Shown here in pieces: positions 49,802 through 59,255 of a stretch of 64,000 nt of DNA. Source of the DNA: Patellaria atrata CBS 101060 (taxonomy: Eukaryota; Ascomycota; Dothideomycetes; Patellariales; Patellariaceae); contig MU006092.1 of the NCBI GenBank assembly GCA_010093705.1, forward strand, positions 1,627,055 to 1,691,054, given 5' to 3'. The number at the start of each line of letters is the position of its first letter. Position 1 is the stretch's first letter. The notes beneath the pieces are model-generated. The model did not search any database. It was given only the letters and a program-made list of their open reading frames with translations, and was not told where the DNA came from. Position numbers and translations under genes: made by a program.

Positions 49802-50979
49802 CTACTCCTCCAGGTTTCCAGGTAGCTTTGGTAACCCTACGACGATGATTAGCCATGAAACATGATATGGTAAGAGAAGGTATGTGACTTACAGCTATCA
49901 AAATCCTCACCGACCATATCGGGAACTGTACACTTGTTCTGTTCAGCAATACTCTGCGTCTTGAGCATCGGAGCGGAAACGTAGGTATGAGCATCCATAG
50001 CCTTCTGGAGAGAATCATCCTTCCAGCCGAAAAGATAATCAGCGTGGGTAGAATAGCCAGTCTTATCACCACTAGACCAGACAAATGGTTGACTGCCATC
50101 CTCAGGCCAATCCGCCTTATTGTTGAAGGCCTTAGTATCCCAGACGGTCTCAAGCAGGAGTTGAGGGAGTCTGACCGGATGCGTAGAAGGGCAAGGGCCA
50201 CCAGACTCAAAGGTACCGGACTCCGGATACGCAACATGATCTCGGTGGTTTGGAGAATCAAGGTTCACGCCATCCCAGCAAGTCGGGAACCGATGGTTGG
50301 CCATAATACCAGCGGGACAAGGCTTCGTGGGGAAGTTTAAGGTCTCTGGTTCACGGGTACTTTCGTCTTGCATACAGATGAAGGTCAATTGTCGAAAATC
50401 TCTAGCCTGTTCACGATCCCGGTAATTTACGTCGCCGACAAGCATACGAAATCCTGGCTTGAATGCAGTTACACTTGACTTTTGCGCGGTATCAAAGAGA
50501 GCATCAGTCATATAATAGACGACCTTAAAAGCAAGTCAGACAACCTCCATTGCAGCGAGTATGCTAATATTCTGCTCATACATACCATTCCACCCTGAGT
50601 ACCTTCCATACCTGCTTGAGCTCTTTGCGGGACCCTCTTGTAAGTTCCATTCTTAGCACGGAAGTACAAAACGGCGGTCCAGTAATTAGAGAAATCTTCA
50701 GTAAATTGGCAACTGGTGCAACTAGAGAGCCCAACGAGATCATGTGTCTTAGGGTCCATTGACACATTGAAGGAGTCCTACGAGTTATTAGCTGCAAGCT
50801 TCGTTTAGGTCTAGAAAACATACGCCTCCAATTATCTGATGAAGATGAGGTGAGGGATTCGACCCAGGGTTGACCAAGGGGTCCAGTCGCTGGACGGTTA
50901 GACGGGCGCAACCGAATCGAAGTAATGCGCTGGTAGGCGCAAAAAGCCCCAACGTAGCGACGATTGCGTTCCACTTCAT
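49802..50979 (-). CDS. Secreted DUF1996 protein
   Basis: Four exons (50979-50824, 50777-50586, 50523-49893, 49836-49802) with introns of 46, 62 and 56 bp encode 337 residues. The last exon is only 35 nt and supplies the family ending WLPKLPGNLEE. A signal peptide ends near residue 19. DUF1996 landmarks are RLDPLVNPGSNPSPHLHQIIGG, SCTSCQFTEDFSNYWTAVLYF, GFRMLVGD, CPAGIMANHRFPTCWDGVNLD, HVAYPESGTFESGGPCPSTHPVRLPQLLLE and YSTHADYLFGW. The family is common in secreted fungal proteins, often followed by WSC or chitin-binding modules. Here it stands alone. The activity is unknown. It is divergent from the small cysteine-rich gene, with start codons about 600 bp apart. Confidence 0.92.
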
Positions 50980-51576
50980 CTCGATTGCAAATTATTGATG
51001 TGAGGATGACGGTAATGGTAGCGGAAGATTGAAAGGGGGGAGATCAGGACTAGTTATGAGCTCAAGTTGTGTGGTTCATTTGCTGTGAGAGCAACTGCCG
51101 TTTATTCCAAGCACTGATAACGAAGTCAAGAGAAACTTTACTCTCAAGAGATGTCAATCATTTAATGTAGCAGCATACCTTGTCCGCCGCGTGGGTTACC
51201 TTTGATTATGCTCGATATAAACGATTCCTGTACGTCTGTAGCATTTGGTGTATTGGAGACCTTTTTTACTGGCTCCTACACTAGCTATTTGACAGGGAAA
51301 TGTCATTCCTGGTAAATCGATTTATACTCTGAATTGTCGTTTAATTTAGGAAGCATGTTTTTGATTAAAACCACGTTCATGACCAATATCTGATCGGAGC
51401 GAAAGTCTATTCTATCATCAATGAAACAAATTAGTGTTTTCGACTTGAAATTGACTGAGTTACAGCTGACATACCTATATAATGTCAGTCTGAACCAGTT
51501 GGTTAGAGCTTTTAAACCTAAGTTTCTTCAACGCCTGAAACCGATCCGGGGAATCACGTCCGCCTGCTCCTGCACG
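50980..51576. promoter_or_regulatory. Divergent intergenic region between two secreted-protein genes
   Basis: A 597-bp interval holds the promoters of the DUF1996 gene and the cysteine-rich gene. An open frame runs upstream into the latter from 51421 but lacks a signal peptide, so I treat it as leader. No specific factor site is claimed. Confidence 0.4.
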
Positions 51577-51916
51577 ATGAAGCTTTCGATCGCACTCGTT
51601 ACTCTCTGGCTATCGATGGCTTTTGGCCAACAAGCGGCCGAATGCACCAAGGAACTCATAAGAACCGACGACTGTGCGGAGGTCATCAATGCTAACGCCT
51701 GTTACAACAAAATGCGGTGGAGAAACCGTACGCCGCTACAGTGCATCGATGGAGAGGATGATGCAGATAAAGCAAGAAAGGTACACGAATAACGCGTAAC
51801 TCAGGGAGAAAGATCAGATCAACTAATTCGATTTGTAGGCATGCAAATGCTGCAGCTGTGTCGGCACTGTAATGTGCAACTGGGCTAGTACAAATCGCCT
51901 CTGTACCGCTTCGTAG
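51577..51916 (+). CDS. Small secreted cysteine-rich protein (effector-like candidate)
   Basis: Two exons, 51577-51780 and 51839-51916, flank a 58-bp intron with an ACTAATT branch region and encode 93 residues. The ATG at 51577 starts a clean signal peptide (MKLSIALVTLWLSMAFG). The mature chain of about 75 residues has ten cysteines, at 23, 33, 42, 56, 70, 72, 73, 75, 81 and 90. The last six come from the short second exon with a CKCCSC knot. No known cysteine-pattern family is recognised. Size, secretion and cysteine content fit secreted effectors, antimicrobial peptides or surface proteins of fungi, but nothing in the sequence shows a target. It lies at the edge of the transposon island. An in-frame upstream ATG at 51421 would add 52 residues and hide the signal peptide, so it is disfavoured. 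Confidence 0.75.
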
Positions 51917-52519
51917 ATGGGTAGAGAAGTCGTACTGGTGGTGACTCTGGGTTCTGGATGCAAATCAGCTCAAGCATCTCGAAGGAATTTGGAAGGAACT
52001 CTCACCATGCCGCATTATATGAATGCTTGTCAACATACATGTACCTATCATAGATGCGAAGACCATGTAGAACTACAGGAGAGTGCGGGTGTTGAATTGA
52101 AAGTTAAGGTAGACCATGCTCTGAACCCCATAGGTAGCCAAGTAGTGGAATGTTTCGAGAGCAGTGATAGACATGTAAAGGACTGCCGAACCCCCAGACG
52201 TCAAATTAACGTTAATTGAAAAGTGATGAGACGACATGGTCCCCTGCGAACTTCTGCATCGTAGAGTGCTAGAACTAATTCTATGTAGACTTAACGAGAT
52301 GCGGGGTCGAGGTTTCGGACATTTTGTAAGGTACCCATGAGGTATTCGCTTGATTTAGTAATGGAGCGAAGATATTTATATTATTACTCCAGGTTAATAA
52401 TACCGGCTTAAAGTAAAAGAAATGAGTTTATCATAGATATAAGAACTTGGGAAAAGACTCTCTGTAATACTTACTAGTCCTATACTGTCGGATTGCTGCG
52501 GTAGCTGAAAAGATGCATG
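51917..52519. other. Flank between the cysteine-rich gene and the transposon island
   Basis: A 100-codon frame at 51917-52219 has no recognisable feature and begins at the base after the preceding stop codon. I do not call it a gene. Confidence 0.4.
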
Positions 52520-52640
52520 CTTAAAGAGTGATTCTATCTAGCTGTTATAACTGCAGGCGTGTACTAAAAAGGACGGAACAGTATGAAATCTGTGTCTTAG
52601 AAAATAACGAGAATAGTACCAACAGTAAGAACTAAAAGAT
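52520..52640 (-). mobile_element. Fragment of copia-type LTR
   Basis: About 120 bp match the interior of the LTR at 53017-53291: TCTATCTAGCTGTTATA, GGACGGAACAGTATGAAATC and ACTAAAAGAT occur in the same order. It breaks off on the right at CTAAAAGAT, where sequence belonging to a pogo-like relic begins. Confidence 0.7.
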
Positions 52641-52789
52641 CAACGTGCTTCACCAGTCAGTGGGCAAGAGCAGTCAGTAGGCCACCCCACCAAGATCAAC
52701 CCGCGTCTTCGCACGATTCCCCCACTACAACAAAATATACTCGAATAAAATTATGCTTAAGAGCTACTTAAGATACTAGTAAAATGACG

Positions 52790-53016
52790 CCTTGTGTGGC
52801 CTTGGTTATGACAGTTAGAGCACGTTGGTGGTGCTCGCTGTCGCGTCTGACCAGCCCTATTTTCCAACAGCTATGAGCTGAACCCGCTGAGCGTGTAAAG
52901 CCCTTCCATGTGCGATATACCTTCGGCGGTGCTGCTGCTTCTGTTTTCGGCGTTGATTTTCCGTACGAAGCTCTAAATTCTCCTTTGCAAGTATGGTAGC
53001 GGAATGTATCGCCATC
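52790..53016 (-). pseudogene. C-terminal relic of a pogo-like transposase
   Basis: Read on the minus strand, the sequence gives ENQRRKQKQQHRRRYI, the basic region usual just before the C-terminus of pogo/Fot-type DDE transposases. After a frame break a zinc-knuckle-like CSNCHNQGHTRRHF follows, with the last cysteine replaced. The catalytic domain is absent. The relic is cut at 53016 by the copia LTR. Confidence 0.6.
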
Positions 53017-53291
53017 TGTTAGATAAACTGGATCTGCAGGTGCACTGAATACATCGCTTGATTCTCAAAAGAGTGGCTCTATCTAGCTGTTATATACTGC
53101 AGGTGTGTACCAAAACGGACGGAACCGTATGAAATTCATGTCTTAGAAAACAGCAAAAATGGATACCAACAGTATGCACTAAAAGATAGTACTGTATCAG
53201 ATTAGGAACCCTGGTTACGCTGATACCACATAAGCGAGTAGTTCGTTAGCCGCCGGTAGTACCAATACTCCAACAGCTCCACCATCTAACA
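53017..53291 (-). mobile_element. Copia LTR (3' LTR of the minus-strand remnant)
   Basis: 275 bp with TGTTAGAT...ATCTAACA inverted ends. Read on the minus strand it follows the end of the copia polyprotein remnant and a purine-rich tract (AGGAGCTGGAAGGGTG), the order expected for polypurine tract then 3' LTR. Related LTRs lie at 61175-61443 and 61486-61777. Confidence 0.85.
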
Positions 53292-53358
53292 CACCCTTCC
53301 AGCTCCTGAAGAGCGTTCTTTGAGGCTATTCAGTAGCTGCAAAGTCCGTTCTATACAC

Positions 53359-54330
53359 CTAAATAAGGTGTTGTATGTCGACGAGATTCAGTAAGTACAC
53401 AAAGTTCTCGTGCTTTTGCCGGGGCAATTGTTTTGTCAGTCCGTCTGCCGGCATCTCGACCGTTGGCTTCCATTCTACGTTTATCCGGTCATGCTGAACC
53501 TCCTGCCTCAACCAGAGGTGGTGGATATCCAAGTGTCTGAGTTTTGTTGTTAACTGAGCCTCAGGTGCTTTGAGAAGCCGTATCGTCTGTTGATTGTCGC
53601 ACCAAATTGAGCTTCGGTGCTCTGGATCAAAGTTGATCGCTTCAAAGCGATTCCACGCTACTATCTCCCTGGCAGCAAAGCTGAGAGCTAAAAGCTCAGC
53701 TTCTGTGCTTCAAGTGGTGACTGTCTTCTGCTTTGAGGCCTGCCAGTCCATTGGTCCACCAAATAATGAGAAGAGGAACCCCTGAGAGCTTCGCCGGTCG
53801 GGGTTACCTGCAAATGAGGCGTCAGAAGAGCTTGCAAACACCCTTCCAGTCGACATTCGATCGTACTGAATTGCCAGATGCTTGTGATGCTTCAGATAAG
53901 CCGGCACTTTATTTGCAGCTTCAAGATTCTTGCTTGACGGATTCTTAAGGAATTCCGACAGCTCACTGTGGGCTTTGACAATTTCTGGTCTGGTTATGCT
54001 GCTCAACCAGCCCATAGAGCCGCCTCGAGTGTTGTATGCCGAGATTCGGTTTGGTGGTGCCTCGTCTGACACGTTCTGAACGAGCTCTTCGGTGGGAAGG
54101 GGTGTATGCTTCGCACGACAGTTCTGAAGCTCAAATCTATTGACAATCTTGTCGATATAGGCGTCTTGACTCAACCATATTTTCAAATTTGGCCTGTCGC
54201 CGTATGGTACGTATTCCCAAAAAATACTGGAGATCTCCAAGATCTCGCATTGGAAACTTTCCCATCACTTTGTCTTTAAACTCATGGAGCTTCGTTACAA
54301 ACTGTCACGGGTTAGACCCGATAGGTATAA
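53359..54330 (-). pseudogene. Ty1/copia polyprotein remnant (end of reverse transcriptase and RNase H)
   Basis: From about 54330 the minus strand reads DLGDLQYFLGI, then, after a frame change near 54230, IDKIVNRFELQNCRAKHTPLP, MGWLSSITRPEIVKAHSELS and SSDASFAGNPDRRSSQGFLFSLFGG. The RNase H end, REIVAWNRFEAINF through HLDIHHLWLRQEV and VEMPADGLTKQLP, follows with premature stops near 53707-53690 and ends at 53359. It covers only the C-terminal third of a copia polyprotein. It is dead by frameshift and stops. Confidence 0.88.
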
Positions 54331-54495
54331 GTGCCTTGGATGATCCAGCGGCTTAGTCATACTGTACTTTAGCAGAACAGCATATGCTGTCTCAACACTT
54401 TCTTTCCTTATGTTTAAGCTTCATGTATATGTAGCAATATACCTTTCAGCTTCCATCTGAGGTTGAGCCTTGACATTAGCTTAAACTTCATAAAT

Positions 54496-54583
54496 CATTG
54501 GAACGGGCACTCTGTGCATCATCGGAACGGGCACTCGTGTGCATCACTGGAACGGGCACTATTTGTGCATTCAATCGGAACGG
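54496..54583. repeat. Short minisatellite, about four units of 21-26 bp
   Basis: Each unit contains GGAACGGGCACT (the last shortened to GGAACGG) followed by a variable GTGCATCA-type spacer. Confidence 0.85.
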
Positions 54584-54607
54584 TTTATCGAAGCAACGTA
54601 TTAGAAT

Positions 54608-55697
54608 ATGCATTCTCCACAGAACTTATCGGAAGAAATGGATACAATGGCAACACATCTACAGAATCGACAAAGACAGCAAGAAGAAGCTCCTCCACAA
54701 TGGGCACTGCAAATTTTGCAGCGCTTAGACAAGCAAAGACAATAGTAATGCTCAGACCAAAGCACCATCGACGCCTCTAAATGACTCCACACAGGAACCT
54801 CTGATCCGGAGTCACCCTCAACAGTCTAACAAATCTGGAAAAGCTTTACCACCTCTTCAAGAATACTATGGCGAACCAGAGAAGCTTGACGCTTGGCTTC
54901 AACAGGCTCAAGTTAGGATCCAGATTGACTATAGCAACTGTTCTGAGCTTGTTAAGTTTTGGGCATTGTCTGCCTGCCTACGTGGTGAGGCCTTAGAGAG
55001 AATGGATGCTTGGACTCGTGAATATGGGACTGAAGATCAAGCTACAGTTAGAATATTCTTTGACCAAATGAGATTCGTTTTCCAAGACCCACAATCCAAG
55101 GAACGCGCTCAGCGGAAGCTGGAATCTCTACGACAAGGAAATCGTTCATTCTTAGACACGTATATGGAATGGCAAGGTCTTATCATCGAAGCAGGAGGTG
55201 CAAGTTAGCCAGATAGCGCAAAGAAGATATCTCTAGATAGAGTCCTTGGAGATGAACTTGCTCGCGCGATGGTAACGGTCCCTTCAAGCAATACAGACTT
55301 TAATGGTTACTATAACACCCTAAAAGAGGTTGATGATCGCCTCCGTGCTTACAAATTCAGAAACCCAAAGTCCGGACAAGTTTCAAGGTCTAAAGTTCGC
55401 CAAAAATCTCCTCAAAGTAATTGGAGAGCGTCTCCCCAAGAGGACATTCAAATGGATTGGACACCAACACGTCCAGCTCAAGTTGCAGCTGGAAAGCGAG
55501 CTAAGTGGGTATCATCTAAAGAACTTCAGAGACGGAAAGAACAGAACCTTTATATCCGATGCGGAGCACCAGGATATAGGATTGCCCAATGTCACTACCA
55601 GCCAGCCAAGAGGCCAAACAGATCTATGAAAGTCACTCAAGTACAGGCCTATCCACAGTTAGAAGAGGAAGAAAGTGTATCAAAGTCGGAAAACTAA
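54608..55697 (+). pseudogene. Ty3/gypsy gag remnant
   Basis: From the ATG at 54608 the frame has stops near 54746 and beyond. It then gives the gag core: LPPLQEYYGEPEKLDAWLQQ, LSACLRGEALERMDAW, FFDQMRFVFQDPQSKERAQRKLESLRQGNRSFLDTYMEW. A stop at about 55206 interrupts before DRVLGDELARAMV and a basic tail. The zinc knuckle near 55556 (RCGAPGYRIAQC) lacks its first cysteine, so RNA binding would be impaired even without the stops. The retained tail phrase GKRAKWVS is also present in the gag at 61912 (GKRAKWVD), suggesting related families. Confidence 0.8.
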
Positions 55698-56004
55698 ATG
55701 CTCCTGTTGAAAAGCGCCAACAGGAGCAAAGCGGGAAGGATGCAGTAGAAGTAAAAAAGCAATAGGAGAATAACTAGTTAGAAATGGAACGTAAATCACT
55801 TTTAGTTTCTATACTACTTAATTAAGAGTCTTATGGAAGAGCTCATATTGATACTTGTCAGATATAAGCCTTACTGCCAAACTCGGCATTAAGGTCGGCC
55901 TTTGCCGTAGTGGTATAATCTCACAGGACTAGATAGTTGGAACACAATTACTAGAGGCCGCTCATAGATAATGCAATACAATAGATTTGAAAAAAAAAAA
56001 AAAA
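55698..56004 (+). mobile_element. Truncated pol start joined to a gypsy LTR end and an A-tail
   Basis: About 200 bp of protease-region sequence with stops is followed at 55926 by 39 bp (GGACTAGATAGTTGGAACAC... to GCTCA at 55964) identical to the end of the chromovirus LTR seen at 59070-59233 and 61778-61882. Then come ATGCAATACAATAGATTTG and fifteen A (55990-56004). The Fot-like element begins 14 bp further. Confidence 0.7.
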
Positions 56005-56017
56005 TCCACCAAATATA

Positions 56018-57847
56018 ACGTGGTCTATAAGCGAGCGGCGCACACAAGCGAGCGGCGCACTTTTCCACGCATCATAACTTTTTCTTCTATAATAACGCAT
56101 TTCTCCACAACCAACAATGCCTACGCAGTCAAACGAAAGTCAAATTGTCCTTGCGATCCAAGCTCTCGAACGCAACAAAAAAATCAGCCGTCGGAAAGCC
56201 GCAGCGATCTACAACGTCTCCGAAACTACCCTCCGCGCAAGAATAAACGGCCGAACTCCCAAGCGCGACTGTCGCCCTAATTCTCAAAAGTTGACAGAAA
56301 CCGAAGAAGAGGTGGTCGTCCAATATATTCTGGACCTAGATGCGCGAGGGTTTCCGTCCCGGCTGGCTGATGTGGAAGAGATGGCCAATCTGCTCCTCGC
56401 GGAGCGCGTCGCGGGACGCGTCGGGCTTCGTCAAGCGACGACCAGAGCTGAAAACGCGTTTTTCTCGTGCCTACGACTTCCAGAGAGCCCTTTGCGAAGA
56501 TCCGGACGCGATAAACGCGTGATTCCGTCTGGTAGCTAACATGCGCGCGAAATACGCGATCCAAGATGCCGATCTTTACAACTTCGACGAAACAGGCTTC
56601 ATGATGGGCGTTATCTGCGGCGGCATGGTTGTCACGCGTGCCGACAGGCGTGGTAGAGGCAAACAACCTCAACCTGGCAATCGAGTGTGTGAGCAGCGAC
56701 GGTTTTGTGCTGCCTCCTTTCTTAGTTGTGCAAGGCGTCAACCACCTCGCATCCTGGTACACCGAATGCGGTCTCCCGCCTTCCTAAGTCATCAAGACCT
56801 CGCCAAACGGCTGGACGGATAAAGAGACTGCTATGGACTGGATTCAGCATTTCCGCCAGCATACAGATGCCCGGCGGAAAGGTGTCTATCGGATGATTGT
56901 TCTTGACGGTCATGCAAGCCATCTGTCGGCTCAGTTCGAGGAATTCTGCAAAGAAAAGAACATTATCACCGTTTGCCTGCCTGCCTGCACATTCTTCGCA
57001 CCTCACCCAACCTTTAGATGTTGGATGTTTCAGCGTGCTGAAGCGGATGTACGGCCGGGAACTCGAAGCCTTCATCAAAGCCCATATTAACCACATCACC
57101 AAAACCGAGTTCTTCATCGCGTTTAAAGACGCCCACGTCAACACTATGACGATTGAAAATATCCAAGCGGGCTTCTTCGGCGCTGGCCTAGTCCCTCACG
57201 ACCCTCAAGCTGTCATTTCAAAGCTTGATATGAAGCTACGGACGCCAACACCGGCCGGAACCCTTCCCCCCGCTGCCGACCCATGGGTCTCTCAGACACC
57301 AAACAACCCCAAAGAAGCTGTTTCGCAGTCTGAGCATGTCAAGGATCGGATAGCCCGACACCAAGGAAGTTCTCCAAGTACTATTTTCTCGGCTGTTAAG
57401 TAGTTAGCAAAGGGTACGGAGCTTATTGCTCATGAAATGACACTTCTACGCGACGAGGTCCGAACGCTTCGACAGGCTAATGAGGTACTTGCGAAGCGAC
57501 GACGGGCCAAAAAAAACACGTGTGCGAGCAGGAGGAGCACTTAGTGTACAAGATGCACAAGAATTGATTGCCCAGAAAGAGGTTGTTGGGCGACAATCGG
57601 GTAGGAAGTTGGAGGAAGGGGGTTCAGTGGAGGAAGGATTATCGCATTCACGGCGTTGTAGGAGGTGCGGAAAGATTGGACATAATATACGAACTTGTCA
57701 GGAGGACGAAGAAATGTCTAAAGAAGAGAGTTCAATTGAATGCAGTTAATCTTCTCGGGTTGTAGCTATGTAATTGAGTTTGAAGGTTATGGTAGAGTCG
57801 AAAAGTGCGCCGCTCGCTTATATACGCCGCTCGCTTGTGGACCACGT
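56018..57847 (+). mobile_element. Fot1/pogo-like DNA transposon
   Basis: 1830 bp bounded by TA on both sides (56016-56017 and 57848-57849), the target duplication of Tc1/mariner-pogo elements. Terminal inverted repeats of 48 bp (56018-56065 and 57800-57847) agree at 43 positions. Each consists of ACGTGGTC, two tandem 17-bp units around AAGCGAGCGGCGCA, and CTTTTC. Length and layout match Fot1-class elements. The transposase is broken, so it could move only with help. Confidence 0.93.
56117..57749 (+). pseudogene. Broken Fot/pogo transposase with C-terminal zinc knuckle
   Basis: The N-terminal CENP-B-type helix-turn-helix is clear (ALERNKKISRRKAAAIYNVSETTLRARINGRTP). The DDE domain is scattered over frames: YNFDETGFMMG (first Asp, about 56580), MIVLDGHASHLS (second, about 56905) and LTQPLDVGCFSVLKRMYG (third, about 57007). 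Frame changes occur at about 56407, between 56460 and 56560, near 56640 and near 57000, with stops at about 56783 and 57402. After the DDE part comes a coiled, basic region and a CCHC knuckle (CRRCGKIGHNIRTC) near 57660. Most breaks are small insertions or deletions rather than C-to-T changes. Confidence 0.88.
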
Positions 57848-58120
57848 TATAGCTAATGCATTGATCTTCCGGGTAAAGTTCGGAGTAGCCTACCACCCAT
57901 TATCGGCGTGGGAGAAGCTAACTATATCCTGCATGAAACGCCAAACTACGAGACCTTCGAAGCCAACATCCTCAACATTTCTAGCTGCTGTTGGCATATT
58001 TAACCTAGCACGTCCCCGATGAAACCGTCGACGCAGGCTCAGAGATCGGTCACCTTTATCCTCCAGCCCCAGATTCAGACTATAGCACCGAGACCACGTA
58101 GGGGAAGAAGCACTTTGAAC

Positions 58121-58997
58121 ATGGAGAAGAAGGTTTATGAAACATTTAATAGTGATGAGGTTACCGATGAGATGCTCGAGGAAGCCTCAAAGCTCTTCTC
58201 CGAGAACTATGGAGTTTGGGGTGAGCACGCGGCACAGTTGATGGGAAAGTTTGCGAAAGCAGGTAGACCTGACCTAAACCCAGAGTTAGGCCAGTAAACT
58301 GAATGTTGGTTAGGTAGTCGCGTTCGGCTAAGTAAAGAAAGGCTTCGAAACGAATACCTCCCTAGCGGTATCTCCTCGTATGTTAGAGTCTCTGTTAACG
58401 GCCATCTTGCTGGTAACGCTTTTTCCTGCCGTTGGTCTGTTGATGGCAGGACTATTTGCTGGATCACTCAATTAGTCGTTCACCGCGCCTACCGGGAACG
58501 TGGGCTCGCAGTTGGACTTCTTAACGAGACTAGACTGGATGGGAATGATATTTACGGCCTTATGAGCTCTCATCCAGCTGCTTGTCTAGCTGCCTTGAAA
58601 GCATTCGGACGTGAGTATACATCACTTCCAGCGTCGTCTTCTAATTCGATGCTCATCTCTACCAGACTCGTTCAATACCGTCTCACTTGAATTCATGAAA
58701 AAATATGCGGAATCAATAATGAAAGTGTCGCCGGTGACCTACGTTCGGGATGCTAAGCTACGGGGTAGCCTTTTCGATTCTAAAGATACTAACGGCCTTG
58801 TCTCTAGTGTGGACACTGGATTCTTCGTTGACCATGAAGAGCCGCTTGAGGCCCTAGCATTGGTGCGGGAGTCCATGGAGTGGCCTTTGGGCGAACTGTT
58901 GGATGGTCATGAATTTATCCTTATTCTTCAAGCGAGGCGTCGTTCTCGGTCCAGATCTAGTTCAGCGCCGAGTGGCACGTCTTTGACCGAGACATAG
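58121..58997 (+). CDS. GNAT-family N-acetyltransferase
   Basis: Three exons, 58121-58262, 58314-58610 and 58666-58997 (introns 51 and 55 bp, GT-AG), give 256 residues with no stop or frame break. An in-frame ATG at 58019 would add 34 residues. I prefer 58121 because fungal relatives start shortly before the conserved DEMLEEASKLFSENYGVWG. The acetyl-CoA signature R-x-x-G-x-A is present in TQLVVHRAYRERGLAVGLL (about residues 97-115), preceded by the strand WSVDGRTICWI. DIYGLMSSHPAACLAALKAFG and FMKKYAESI follow, and the tail is Arg/Ser-rich. Substrate unknown. It lies inside the transposon island, with the Fot-like element ending only 274 bp upstream, so its original promoter may have been displaced. 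Confidence 0.82.
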
Positions 58998-59034
58998 CCT
59001 GAGCGGAGGGTACCTTTGAAAGACGTGAGCGTGG

Positions 59035-59069
59035 TTTTTTTTTTTTTTTTAATTCCATTGTATTGCATT
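59035..59069 (-). repeat. A-tail with LINE-type end sequence
   Basis: Sixteen T (59035-59050) followed by AATTCCATTGTATTGCATT. On the minus strand this is a LINE-like tail, AATACAATGGAATTA plus A16, matching the LINE tail at 47552-47576. It abuts the end of the chromovirus LTR. Confidence 0.75.
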
Positions 59070-59233
59070 TGTGAGCGGCCTCTAGTAATTGTGTTCCAAC
59101 TATCTAGTCCAGATGCTATCTACAATCAAGATAAAGAAGAAGAGAAGAGTCTGAAGGCAGGTTTGAGGAAAATATTACTGGCTGATCTTCGGATGCAGGG
59201 CGCGCTCATACCACTAGGCTCTAGCCTGTTACA
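59070..59233 (-). mobile_element. Chromovirus 3' LTR
   Basis: On the minus strand it starts TGTAACAGGCTAGAGCC and ends CCGCTCACA, 164 bp with TGT...ACA ends. It follows a polypurine tract and the polyprotein end. It contains ATCTTGATTGTA (seen as TACAATCAAGAT at 59121-59132), the partner of the primer site described at 61883. Confidence 0.85.
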
Positions 59234-59255
59234 TTACCCCCCTCCTCTCTCTCTA
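59234..59255 (-). other. Polypurine tract of the chromovirus
   Basis: AGAGAGAGAGGAGGGGGGTAA on the minus strand lies directly before the LTR start and overlaps the end of the chromodomain frame, the normal site for plus-strand priming. Confidence 0.75.

Noticed and set aside
51917-52219. 100-codon frame directly after the cysteine-rich gene
   Set aside because: It starts at the base following the stop codon, has no motif and no separate promoter space. The cysteines it contains do not follow a signal peptide.
55890-55925. Pol III A-box-like phrase (GCCGTAGTGGTATAATC), which would make the A-tailed copy a tRNA-derived SINE
   Set aside because: The match is imperfect, no B box follows at a usable distance, and the sequence reads as protease-region pol with stops.
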